Positions 12,108 through 22,575 of a stretch of DNA of 64,000 bases are shown here, piece after piece. The notes beneath the pieces are model-generated. The model saw nothing but the letters and a program-made list of their open reading frames with translations. It made no database searches and was not told the origin of the DNA. Location: contig JACEEZ010019119.1 of assembly GCA_016584305.1 (NCBI GenBank), positions 182,133 through 246,132 on the forward strand. The letters run 5' to 3'. Within the stretch, counting starts at the first letter, position 1. Every line of letters begins with the position of its first letter. This DNA comes from Chionoecetes opilio (taxonomy: Eukaryota; Arthropoda; Malacostraca; Decapoda; Majidae). The translations under genes were made by a program, and so were the position numbers.

Positions 12108-13545
12108 TGTCTTGTATTGTATGCATGTATTGTACACCTAGTGTTTAATGCATGGAAAGTCTTGTATTGTATGCATGTATTGTACACCTAGTGTTTAATG
12201 CAGGGAAAGTCTTGTATTGTATGCATGTATTGTACACCTAGTGTTTAATGCAGGGAAAGTCTTGTATTGTATGCATGTATTGTACACCTAGTGTTTAATG
12301 CAGGGAAAGTCTTGATGTTATGGCCTGTATTGTAAACCTGGTGTTTTAATGCAGGAAAGTTTGTATTGTATGCATGTTTGTATGCATTGTATGTACAACC
12401 TAGTGTTACTGCAGGGAAACTCTGTATTGTATGCATGTATTGTACACTGCGTGTTTAGAAGGGAAAGTCTTGTATGGTATTGCATGTATTGTACACCTAG
12501 TGTTTAATGCAGGAAAGTTTGTATGTATGCATGTAGTTGACACTAGGTTTAATGCAGGGAAAGCTTGTATTGTATGCATGATATGTTACACCGGTGTTTA
12601 ATGCAGGGAAGTCTTGATTGTATGCATGTATTGTACACCTAGTGTTAATGCAGGGAAAGTCTTGGATTGTATTGCATGTATTGTTTACACCTAGTGTTTA
12701 ATGCAGGGAAGTCTTGTATTGTATGCATGATTGTACACTGGTGCTGTAATGCAGGGAAAGTCTTGTAATGGTATGCATGTATGTAAACCTGGTGTTTAAT
12801 GCAGGGAAAAGTCTTGATGTATGATGTATTGTACACCTGGTGTTTAATGCAGGGAAAGTCTGTATGTCTGCATGTATTGTTCACCTGGGTTTAATGCAGG
12901 GAAAGTCTTGTATTGTAGCATGTATTGTACACTTAGTGTTTAATGAAGGAAAGTCTTGTATTGTATGCATGTATTGTACCACCTAGTGTTTAATGCAGGG
13001 AAAGGTCTTGTATTGTAGGCAGGTATTGTAAACCTAGGTTTATGCAGGAAAGTCTTGTATGGTAGCATGTATGGTACACCTAGGGTTTAATGCAGGGAAA
13101 GTCTTGTCTTGTATGGCATGTATGTACACCTAGTGTTAATGCAGGGAAAGTCTTGTTATTGTATGCATTGTATTGTAACCTAGTGTTTAATGCAGGGGAA
13201 AGTCTTGTATTTGTAGGCATGTATGTACACCTGGTGTTTTAGCAGGGAAAGTCTTGTATTGATATGCATGTTGTACAACCTTGTGTTTAAGCCGGAAAGT
13301 ATTGTATTTTTATGCAGTATGGTTACACCTAGTTGTTTAATGCAGGGGAAAGTCTTGTATTGTATGTGTATTGTACACCTAGTGTTTAATGCAGGGAAAG
13401 TATTGTATTGTATGATGTATGTAACCTAGTGTTTAAGCAGGGAAAGTCTTGTATTGAATGCATGTATTGTACACCAGTGTTTAATGAAGGTAAGTCTTGT
13501 ATTGGTATGCCAGTATTGTAACTGGTGTTTAATGAAGGGAAGTCT
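12108..13545. repeat. 50-bp minisatellite, array A
   Basis: About 29 copies of a 50-bp unit that contains GTATTGTATGCATGTATTG and GTGTTTAATGCAGGGAAAG. The first four copies are identical; later copies carry many single-base indels. The same unit reappears at 14,697-15,385, so the PANK4 exon at 13,798 sits between two arrays of one satellite. Confidence 0.95.
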
Positions 13546-13797
13546 TAGACAAGGAAAATTAAACCCTTCACTCCCAGATATGTCCGTGGCATAAAAAGTT
13601 GTATGTTGTCAGCCATTAAAATACGAAAAGTAACTTAATATATCAAATTAGTTAGTCGACAAGGATACTAGCAGGTCATATCGATAAAATATTGCTTATA
13701 TTAACTTAAAAACGTCTAATGGTAGTCAAATTACCATGGAAATTACGTTCTGAGTCTCAAGGGGTTATATTCAGCTTTATAAGTTCCTAATACTTAC

Positions 13798-13949
13798 AAC
13801 GGATGGTTCTTTAAGTGGCGTAGTCTTTGATGATCTTGTCTCGAAAATTGTCTGCTCTCTCTCTACTGTCTGAAATATGGGCTGTGAATAGAGATGGCCG
13901 CACTCCACAAACTTCCAGAGAGCCCTCAACACAGGACAGACAGTAGTCT
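13798..13949 (-). CDS. Pantothenate kinase 4 exon (linker to phosphatase domain)
   Basis: Minus-strand exon between a CACTAG acceptor and a GTAAGTA donor. It reads DYCLSCVEGSLEVCG, then ERADNFRDKI and, after one missing T in a TTT run, TLKNHPF. These blocks align without gaps to the PANK4 segment that links the kinase fold to the C-terminal DUF89 phosphatase (family motifs L-C-E-L, ERA-FR-K, TL-PF). In animals PANK4 is a cytosolic protein whose DUF89 domain removes phosphate from 4'-phosphopantetheine and related CoA precursors. The exon follows the other PANK4 exons in order on this strand. The missing T is either a consensus error or a true frameshift. Confidence 0.72.
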
Positions 13950-14696
13950 CTAGTGAGGTCAAATGAACAATATGTAATACAAAATAAGCAGTTCACTTCA
14001 CCAAAAGAAAAACGAATAAGTGAATAATGATGTCATAAAGAGATGACATCTGATGAGTGGCCCAAAACAGGATTTGATTCAAGAAAACACACACAGAATC
14101 ACACAAGATTAATCGTCAAAAAATAAATATCATATGACACACACATTACTTCATTAAATAATTCATAAATGACACAAAGTCTACGCACTGATACTATACG
14201 CAGAAACACCTTTATATATATAGCTATTATCAATGATTTGCTTTAGTACTTAAGTTCATTCCTCGTCCATATATTTATGTTTGTTGTTTTTTCTTGTATG
14301 CCTTCAGGTGTGAAGAAAATTATTATTATTATTATTATGATTATTACTATTATTATTGAGCGGGCTGCCTTATCCTGTGAGATCCCCAGTATCTGGGACA
14401 CCCTCCTCATGGGCAGGCTAAGTAGGGGGAAACAACGTTAATTGCTGTCACAAAACCATCCATCCCAGCTGGTCACGAGTCCCACCGGGCCACCCCGGGA
14501 GGATGCGGGGGAGGGGGGCTGCAGACCGGAGGAGCAGCACAGTTCTCAACCCAAGAATGACTTGTCAGAGTCTGGAAGAAACTATACCAGTGGTTTTGTA
14601 TGTGAGTTATGAAAGGATTACTAAGGTCATCCAAATAGAGCAGACCTTCTATTTTACTCTTGTTGTTTCTGTTTATTCTTTATTAGTGTAAAAGGG
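13950..14696. other. Intron of PANK4, no exon recognised
   Basis: Contains a short (ATT)n tract at about 14,324-14,358 and GC-richer sequence at 14,380-14,570. I could not find the PANK4 exons expected between those at 16,075 and 13,949 here. Confidence 0.4.
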
Positions 14697-15385
14697 GGAA
14701 AAGTCTTGTATTGTATCGGGTTTTGTACACCTAGTGTTTAATGCGGGGAAAGTCTTTTTTTTTAGCAGTATTGTACACCGGGTGTTTAAAGCGGGAAAAT
14801 CTTGTATTGTATGCATGTTTGTACACCAAATTTTTTTTAATCGGGAAAAGTTTGTATTGTATGCATGTTTGTACCCTGGTTTTTAATGCAGGGAAAGCCC
14901 TTGATGTATGCATGTATTTACACCTTGTTTAATGCAGGAAAGTTTGATTTTTCAGGTTGAAACCCCTTTTTAAGCAGGGAAATCTTGTATGTATGCATGT
15001 ATTGTACACCTAGTGTTTAATGCAGGGAAAGTCTTGTTTGTTCATGTATTGTACACCTGGTTTTTAAATCGGAAAAAGTCTTGTTTTGTATGCATGTATT
15101 GTACACTAGTGTTTAATGCGGGGAAACTTGTATTGTATGCTTTTTGTACACCTGTGTTTAATGCGGGGAAAGTTTGTTTTGTATGCATGTATTGAAACCT
15201 GTTTTTTATGGGGGAAAGTTTGTATTGTATCATTATTGTACCCCTGGGTTTTTAATGCAGGGAAAAGTCTTGTATTGTATGTTATTGTACACCTGGTTTA
15301 ATGCGGGAAAGTTTTGTATTGTATGCAGTATTGTACACCTGTTTTTAATGCGGGGAAAGTTTGATTTATGCATTTTTTTTAAATG
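14697..15385. repeat. 50-bp minisatellite, array B
   Basis: About 14 noisy copies of the unit described for array A at 12,108. The copies have many homopolymer changes, consistent with poor consensus quality. Confidence 0.9.
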
Positions 15386-15427
15386 GTGTTTTTGGGGGTT
15401 TGGGAAAAATTTTTGGATTTTTTGGTT

Positions 15428-15682
15428 TGGTGGGTGGGGGTGGGGGGGGGTGGGTGGGTGGGTGGGGTGGGTGGGGGGTGGGGTGGGTGGGTGGTGGGTG
15501 GGGGGGGGGGGGTGGGGGGTGGGTGGGGGGGTGGGTGTGTGGTGGGGGGGTGGGTGGTGGGTGGGTGGGTGGGTGGTGGGTGGGTGGGTGGGGGGTGGGT
15601 GGGTGGGGTGGGGTGGGTTGGGTGGGGGTGGGGTGGGTGTGGTGTTTGTGTGTGTGTGGGGGGTGTGTGTGTGTGTGTTTTG
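15428..15682. repeat. (GGGT)n / (GT)n microsatellite
   Basis: Strongly G-rich tract of GGGT and GGT repeats passing into GT repeats. The long frames on both strands (Gly-Val-Trp or Pro-His-Thr) are repeat artefacts. Confidence 0.95.
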
Positions 15683-16074
15683 TCGGGGGGGAGGGATCAC
15701 TCTTGGTTACGGGGTGGTAGTAATTACTTGCTTTTAAATGTTTTGAATAATCGGAAAGTGCACTTGTCTCTGGCATGCAAAAAACTACTTGCTTAGTTAT
15801 TAAACTTACACAGAGGAGCGCATTTTTTGGGGGGATTTTTATTTTGGGGTGGGCGATTTTTTTGTATTTTTTTTGTTTTTTTTTTTGGATTTTTTTATTT
15901 TTTTTTTGGATTTTTTTGATTTTGGTGTGAAAGTTCTTAGGAAGGAAAATTATGTAGCTACAGAAAAAAAAATTTTTAAAATAAAAATTTGCATTTTTTG
16001 GAAAAAAGGCTTAAATATTTTGGGGGGAAAAATATATAACATCTTCATGTGCCTACTATAATAATTTTTCCTAC

Positions 16075-16230
16075 CACACTCTTCAGCTCCCATAAAAAAG
16101 CCCCGATGGCTCCCAAAAGCCTTTATGGGCAGAAAAAGTGCCCCGAACACCCTCGGGTCCCGTAATTTTGGGGCCAACTGATGGTTGGATGCTCCCGGAT
16201 GGCTGCGCAGAAATACCCTCCAAAAAAAAC
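16075..16230 (-). CDS. Pantothenate kinase 4 exon (kinase fold, C-terminal part)
   Basis: Minus strand, between a poly-T tract ending in TAG and a GTAGGA donor. The start reads VFFGGYF, and shortly after IREHPTISW; the second half reads ALFL-HKGFLGAIGAF-MGAEE once three single-base homopolymer gaps (in G, C and T runs) are allowed for. Both halves match the PANK4 block that follows the helix encoded by the upstream exon (family pattern VYFGG-F-IR-HP ... ALFLRHEG-LGAIGAF). The phase fits: the exon at 16,602 ends after a complete codon and this one begins with GTT. Three extra residues lie between YF and IR compared with the family. The surrounding sequence is visibly noisy, so I take the gaps as probable assembly errors, but true decay is not excluded. 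Confidence 0.8.
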
Positions 16231-16467
16231 CTAAAAAAATATACAAAATAGTTCTCTCCCTTTGGTGTTGTTCTTGCTTGGCACAAGTTATCCTCCCCCT
16301 GAAGAATGTTCACCCCGCATCAAAAGGGCTCTCAGAAGCTTTATTGGTGATAGAAATTTTCGGTGATTAAATTTAAAAGTTAATACAAAGAAGTGTTAAA
16401 AAAAGGAGAAAAAACATGATAAAAAATTTAACCCATGTTTCATTATGGCTGGAAATTGGATGATCGG

Positions 16468-16515
<48 letters not shown>

Positions 16516-16601
16516 AACCATTTCTTTTAAAAGGTTGAAAATAATTCACCTTTTTTTTTATCCCTGAACTTTCATCAACAATCTGTCCCTGAAAATTCTA
16601 C
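16231..16601. other. PANK4 intron with poly-A run
   Basis: Short intron between two PANK4 exons, including an uninterrupted A run at about 16,470-16,512. Homopolymers are inflated throughout. Confidence 0.6.
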
Positions 16602-17879
16602 CTTGTCCATAAACTTGCATAAGGGGGGGCAAACTGTCCATAAGCATTGCATCAGGAGGCATCTGTCCATGAAGCATTGCATACAGGGGGGCAATCTGTC
16701 CATGAAGCATTGCATACAGGGAGGCAATCTGTCCATGAAGCATTGCATACAGGGAGGCAATCTGTCCATGAAGCATTGCATACAGGGAGGCAATCTGTCC
16801 ATGAAGCATTGCATACAGGGAGGCAATCTGTCCATGAAGCATTGCATACAGGGAGGCAATCTGTCCATGAAGCATTGCATACAGGGAGGCAATCTGTCCA
16901 TGAAGCATTGCATACAGGGAGGCAATCTGTCCATGAAGCATTGCATACAGGGAGGCAATCTGTCCATGAAGCATTGCATACAGGGAGGCAATCTGTCCAT
17001 GAAGCATTGCATACAGGGAGGCAATCTGTCCATGAAGCATTGCATACAGGGAGGCAATCTGTCCATGAAGCATTGCATACAGGGAGGCAATCAGTCCATG
17101 AAGCATTGCATACAGGGAGGCAATCAGTCCATGAAGCATTGCATACAGGGAGGCAATCTGTCCATGAAGCATTGCATACAGGGAGGCAATCTGTCCATGA
17201 AGCATTGCATACAGGGAGGCAATCAGTCCATGAAGCATTGCATACAGGGAGGCAATCTGTCCATGAAGCATTGCATACAGGGAGGCAATCTGTCCATGAA
17301 GCATTGCATACAGGGAGGCAATCTGTCCATGAAGCATTGCATACAGGGAGGCAATCTGTCCATGAAGCATTGCATACAGGGAGGCAATCTGTCCATGAAG
17401 CATTGCATACAGGGAGGCAATCAGTCCATGAAGCATTGCATACAGGGAGGCAATCAGTCCATGAAGCATTGCATACAGGGAGGCAATCAGTCCATGAAGC
17501 ATTGCATACAGGGAGGCAATCTGTCCATGAAGCATTGCATACAGGGAGGCAATCTGTCCATGAAGCATTGCATACAGGGAGGCAATCTGTCCATGAAGCA
17601 TTGCATACAGGGAGGCAATCTGTCCATGAAGCATTGCATACAGGGAGGCAATCTGTCCATGAAGCATTGCATACAGGGAGGCAATCAGTCCATGAAGCAT
17701 TGCATACAGGGAGGCAATCTGTCCATGAAGCATTGCATACAGGGAGGCAATCAGTCCATGAAGCATTGCATACAGGGAGGCAATCAGTCCATGAAGCATT
17801 GCATACAGGGAGGCAATCTGTACAATAGCATTACTGACAGTAAACAACAAGCTTCGTGCAAGGTCTGCTTCGGAAAACC
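16602..17879 (-). CDS. Pantothenate kinase 4 exon with in-frame 33-bp repeat expansion
   Basis: Minus-strand exon. After an ACTTGCAG acceptor it reads FSEADLARSLLFTVSNAIVQ, then IASLYAMLHG. This aligns residue for residue with PANK4 (family FSKEDMAKSLL, SN-IGQLA-LHA-LH-LDR). In the family the segment occurs once and is followed by LDR-VYFGG. Here the 11-residue unit (IASLYAMLHG plus Q or L) is repeated in frame about 35 times, then two worn copies end in MDK at a GTAGAA donor. The next exon resumes with VFFGG, so the array lies inside the exon, which grows from roughly 110 bp to 1,278 bp. Only the last two copies break frame (29 and 32 bp). If translated, the kinase fold would carry an insertion of about 390 residues. 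The kinase half of mammalian PANK4 is reported to be catalytically inactive, so such an insertion might be tolerated; that is inference. Confidence 0.85.
16663..17817. repeat. 33-bp minisatellite, exactly 35 full copies
   Basis: From 16,663 to 17,817 the period is 33 bp without a single indel. Copies are identical except at one base: the triplet at the unit border is CTG or CAG on the plus strand. One end copy has an extra difference (CAGGGGGGC for CAGGGAGGC). It encodes the 11-residue repeat of the PANK4 exon on the minus strand. The plus strand is also open over the array but has no gene context. Confidence 0.97.
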
Positions 17880-18534
17880 CTGCAAGTATTTTGGAACAAT
17901 GTAATATTTACATGCAGCAAAATAACAATAAAATTTGCTGTAATTGCATTATAGTGCTCAAGATGATCTGACCAATTACTTATTTAGAAATTTTTTGATA
18001 ATATACTAAGCTTCATTTAATTACTCATATTTTGAATAAGATGATCATTCTTCTCAGTATTTGTAAGACACTGTAGTGAACATATTGTCAAGCAATACAT
18101 AATATATTAGTGTTCCATAGAACCCATCACTTTCTTGATGTATTGAAACATTTCTAATCCCGTGCTCACATGATGCTCCTCACCATGGAATAACGATCAC
18201 AAGGGCTCACAAAGAAGTGTCATTCTCTACATGTTATAAATCCTACTGTCTGGAAATAAATGAGCCTATGCTTTTATTTAATGACTACACTTTACAAGCT
18301 TTCAAACTTAATTATTTAGATAGCACCAGCATGGCTATTGCAGGCACAGCACTACCTTGACAACCTACACTACAAACCAAACCTACCAAGCATGAATCAG
18401 AGATGCACACGATTACATCAATCAAATAGCACGGCTTTACTCCTCTATTACCCATCAACACTATCCCCCAATACATCACTCAGATACATATTGGTTCCTT
18501 GATTCATCATTTTTGCAATGCCGTTGTGCCACGT
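17880..18534. other. PANK4 intron, nothing recognised
   Basis: AT-rich single-copy-looking sequence without clear repeats or exons. Confidence 0.5.
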
Positions 18535-18632
18535 GTTTATCACGCTGACCTCATTGACCACTGTCAAACGCTGACCTCATTGACCACTGTCAAACGCTGA
18601 CCTCATTGACCACTGTCAAACGCTGACCTCCT
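18535..18632. repeat. 26-bp tandem repeat, about 3.7 copies
   Basis: Unit CGCTGACCTCATTGACCACT followed by GTCAAA, in perfect tandem copies. Confidence 0.9.
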
Positions 18633-18700
18633 CAAACCCCTAATTAACATCAGCATGTCTTCCCTGGAATCTGTGTCTCAGCTTCACAGAGTAGTAGATT

Positions 18701-19867
18701 TAAGGGGAGAGTCCGCCGTGAAAATATTAAAATAATTTTTTTAAATACGAATTTGAGTTATATGGTCTATGGCAACACCCATCCTTTAGGGAATTTTTTT
18801 CAGTCGGACATAAATTTTAATGCCCATAGCGAGGGGCATTTAACCTTTAAAAACTTGTAAAAACCAAAAAAAAAAAATTTATTTTGTTGGAAAATTTTCC
18901 CATATATCAAAACTAAGCCTTTAAACAACAACAACAGCAATCTTCAGGGTGAAGTTTGTTACCCAGGTAACAATTCTAGAACACAATTTTGGATATGAAA
19001 AGTGCAACCTGTTCACAATTTTTTTTGGAACAAATGTATACATCCAAAAAGGACTAGAAAAGAGAGAAAAGAGAAGAATTACACCGAAGAAGACAATAAA
19101 CAAGAAGAGGAAGACAGACAAAGAATTCCAACCAAAAGCTATGCACCTGGTGAATTTTGATGGAACCTTGCAACAATGAGGGGCGTGGCGCGCCCTGACA
19201 CCCTCGCCTTTGAGCGATTAATTAATACCTTTATAAGGGGGGACAAGGTGCCAGATCCTTTTATGCATGCATTGATATGTGATTACTGATCCCATAAAAT
19301 TCATATGAAAGTAGCATTGACAGTATAGTACCTTCACTGGAGCGCAGAAACTTTAGCAAAACTTCAAACGCGTTTTTCTCAAAACTAGTATAAAATGAAC
19401 ATAAAATGATTTTCCTGCTTTTTATTTTGGCACGATTTTTCACGAAACTTTAGGACACACAATCAATATCGTAGAAAAACTGTTTCTGTTTTGTTTTGTT
19501 TTTTAAGGCTTAGTTTTTTTGTGATATATTGGAAAATTTATCCAATTTTTTTTTTTTTTGGTTTTTTTTTTGTTTTACAAATTAACGAAAACAGTTTAAA
19601 AAAAACACAAGAAACAAATGTTAGAATACAATGAATTATCATGCGCATGTCACAAGGAATCGGTCAAAAAATGACTGAGAAAAATGAATTCCTAAATTTC
19701 ATCACAATACCGCAACAAATATAATTTTCTAATTTTCAAAATTTTGCATTTTATCTGTCAGCTTGGGGAAATGTTTCATGTGATAACAAGGGTACTACTA
19801 TACATTCAAACATATAAATATTCATGACCGTAGATGCAATTTTTAATTCCCGTCGACTCTCCCCTTA
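18701..19867. mobile_element. Foldback-type TIR element
   Basis: Left end TAAGGGGAGAGTC and right end GACTCTCCCCTTA are exact inverted repeats. A second inverted pair lies inside: a segment with TTTTCCCATATATCA and AACTAAGCCTTTAAA at about 18,880-18,935 recurs inverted at about 19,495-19,570. No transposase frame is present, so this is non-autonomous. The family cannot be named from the ends alone. Confidence 0.7.
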
Positions 19868-20005
19868 CTTATGCAAGGACCCTGTATCACACTGCCAGTG
19901 TATACTAATAATGTCTTCTACTTGTCCACATAACGGAGCAATCGGCTTAAACATAACCGACTTCTCCCCCCTTTTAGTTCCGTTAAATGAGGGTCCCTGT
20001 AATAT
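19868..20005. mobile_element. Tigger/pogo-like MITE end (fragment)
   Basis: Carries CGGCTTAAAC, CCCCTTTTAGTTCCGTTAAA and GAGGGTCCCTGTA, matching the right end of the element at 41,333-42,423. The left part is missing. Confidence 0.55.
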
Positions 20006-20930
20006 ATATTTTAGCCATCAAAAAAGAAATTCCGGCATCTTAGGAACTGTGTGGTTGCCGGATAGCTGAAGCTTTTTGCCTTCACACAGACCTTTACAGG
20101 TTGAATAAACAGTGAATGAATATTGTAAATAAAAATAAGATGGGAAAATATTAAAATGAAAGAAATTCAATTTTCATGTTGAACAAATGGAATTGTTGAA
20201 TAAATGTAACCAGTAAGTAATTCTGTGGACTTTCTTAAGAATTTCCATAACAGCTGCCTGTGGTCGTAATTGCAATCTAAACCACACTCGCCCTTTGTCC
20301 TGCCCTGGGGAGGTGACCCGTCGGTCACTACACCAATCACTCGTCCCTGTGATTCCCATCGCTACACAATATGCCTTGCGTTCACCTAACTTCCTTTGTC
20401 TTGTATATTTATCTTCATATTTTGTAAATATACATAATTTATATACATCTACCACTGTGTATGCAATCGACCCCACACACATTCTTGCAGGGACCCCTAG
20501 CTGCTACCAAGACAAGCCAAAGCGGTTCATCAACCCACATTGCTTCCTACCTCTAGCCTTTCTGCTCGGGGCCCCCCACACCACCTAGGGTTTCCTATAC
20601 CCAACACACTATGTCTTACAAAAGTGAGAAGCTGGAAGAATTTACTATAAAAAAAATTTCTGGCAGTAAGTAGGGCTGTAAGGATCATTATCTTCACAGT
20701 AACTGGCACACAGCTTCAGTAACTGCCGAACCACACTACCTAGAAGCGCATCAAATATTGCACCCGTAGCAGCGAATCCCAAAGACAGTCGTGCTAAAAG
20801 CTGCATTTTGAAATTTGTGCTCACAATTTTGTTCGCTGTGAAACTCGTGAAGGTCCCAGATACCTGATTACTGTGGGATTTTTCGATGGTCAACCTAACA
20901 TAATCATATTATATATCTATATATTTATTA
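20006..20930. other. No gene recognised
   Basis: Mixed sequence. A minus-strand frame at about 20,645-20,890 is open and not repetitive (FKMQLLARLSLGFAATGAIF) but has no recognisable homology and no convincing splice context, so it is not called. Confidence 0.4.
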
Positions 20931-21914
20931 CAGTAGGTCCCGAAAGAATACGAGCAGTTTAGGTTTCCACCTGCATACTCGTTAAAAGCGAACATCTCGT
21001 ATAACAGAAACCATAACTGAATGGTAGAAATATATGTTTTGTTCGAGACCCCCAAATCAAATTAAAAAACAAAAAACAACAGACAACAACATGTTGTTTT
21101 CCCAAGCTGAAAAATAAACTATAGCAACACAAACAAACAGAACAGAGTCTATTACCCACACTGTACTACCTCTATTCTATAGAAGAAAAAGTATTCTGAA
21201 AGAGTAAAATAGCACACAAAAATCACCTAACTGCACATTAATTAACATAAAACATAAACATGCATAACACCTCACAAGTGGGAATGTTGTGTGGGGAGAC
21301 AGGAAGCCTTGCACTTAGCCAAGTTGAGAGTCCCTGTTTTCTCTCTCCGAGGTTCGAGAGCAAACAGCTTGGTACTGCGTTTGCAGGGATGACTGGGTGT
21401 AGAGTTCTTCTCCTCCCCTGATCACTGAGGGAAGAGAAAGATGCCTCGTGCTAAAAAGACGTTGTATGTAGGCTACTGTTGGGGACGTCGCGTGTACCCT
21501 AGACTCCAGAGGGTAGGGTACGGTAAGGGACAGGGAAGAAGTGCGCAAACCTCTTCCACTGCCACACTCGTCTCTGCGCATCCTGATCATTGTACATCGT
21601 CCAGGTATGTGAATTTTTTGGTAGGGCCACATTGTCGTACCGAGCCACCAGAATTATCATATTTTCCGATTGATTAATTATCGGTACAACCTTAGGTAAA
21701 ACTCATATAGTTCAGTAATTACTTTATAATTTTATTACATAACTTGTAATTTACTTTAGTAAATAATTTTTGTGCCTTTTACTCACACCCAGTTTGAATG
21801 TCGTAGCAATTGGATTTTTCGATCTCGTATATTGAAAATAGACTCTAATTTACACATCTCGAATTCCATCGGAATTCTCGTATCATCGAATAGCTCGTTA
21901 TACGGGACTCCCTG
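20931..21914. mobile_element. Pogo/Tigger-like MITE
   Basis: Left end CAGTAGGTCCCG, right end CGGGACTCCCTG, both flanked by TA, the target duplication of Tc1/mariner and pogo elements. Inner sequence near both ends repeats TACGAGC/GCTCGTA motifs. No transposase is encoded. Confidence 0.65.
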
Positions 21915-21922
21915 TATATACC

Positions 21923-22050
21923 TAAATATATATATATATATATATATACATATTATTACATGAATATATTATATAGATATATATATATATATATATATAA
22001 TATATAATAGATATATATACTATATATATATTTATATATATATATTATAT
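21923..22050. repeat. (AT)n microsatellite
   Basis: AT repeats between two pogo-like elements. Confidence 0.9.
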
Positions 22051-22127
22051 AGGTACAGTAACACCCTTATAACTCGGCACTGTTAAACTCGGAATTTGAT
22101 ATAACTCGGTATGGCAAAGACTGACTG

Positions 22128-22161
<34 letters not shown>

Positions 22162-22235
22162 CACAGCACCAACCCACACACACACACCACCCACCCACCC
22201 ACCCACCCACCCACAACCCACACACAACACACACC
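22128..22235. repeat. poly-T and (CA)n tract
   Basis: A run of about 25 T followed by CACA and CCACCCAC repeats. Confidence 0.9.
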
Positions 22236-22474
22236 TATGCCCATAGCACTATGTAGGCAGTGAGCTCCAGTGGGTGATGATAGGCCCTGGAGGCTCACTC
22301 GGAGGGCTTGATGGTTGGCCCTCGCCCGTGGTGGCGCAGGATGATGTTATAGTGACGCCTGTGATGAGAGGCTCCATGCGCCGCCGTGGTCCTCTCATGC
22401 ACTCACAGTCGAAGGTAGAGTTAATGGACAGCGCATGTGGGTGTTCTAGGCCACTCGACGGTGCAAAAAGATTT

Positions 22475-22575
22475 CAAGTGGATTTTGGTCCTCACTCGGG
22501 ATCGACTCCGGTTCTTCGAGAACGCCACTCGTGACGGGGGCCCCTAACCACTCTGCTACTGCCTCACCTAAAACT
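22475..22575 (-). mobile_element. tRNA-like SINE head
   Basis: On the minus strand TAGCAGAGTGG fits the RNA polymerase III box A pattern, and GGAGTCGATCCC about 40 bases downstream resembles box B (GGTTCGANTCC) with a change. Sequence before box A reads GGTGAGGCAG. No cloverleaf was established, and the full SINE length is not clear. Confidence 0.35.

Noticed and set aside
15174..15796. Gly-Trp-Val and Pro-His-Thr rich frames up to 187 codons
   Set aside because: They translate the GGGT/GT microsatellite.
8940..17825. CRISPR-like array, because of regular direct repeats
   Set aside because: The 48-, 50- and 33-bp units are contiguous with no unique spacers, and the DNA is eukaryotic with spliced genes.
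16603..17904. Plus-strand open frames of 433 and 393 codons across the 33-bp array
   Set aside because: A 33-bp period keeps several frames open automatically. Only the minus-strand frame continues into sequence with clear protein homology (PANK4).
22440..22575. A functional tRNA gene
   Set aside because: Box A and an altered box B are present, but no full cloverleaf could be drawn; a tRNA-derived SINE is more likely.
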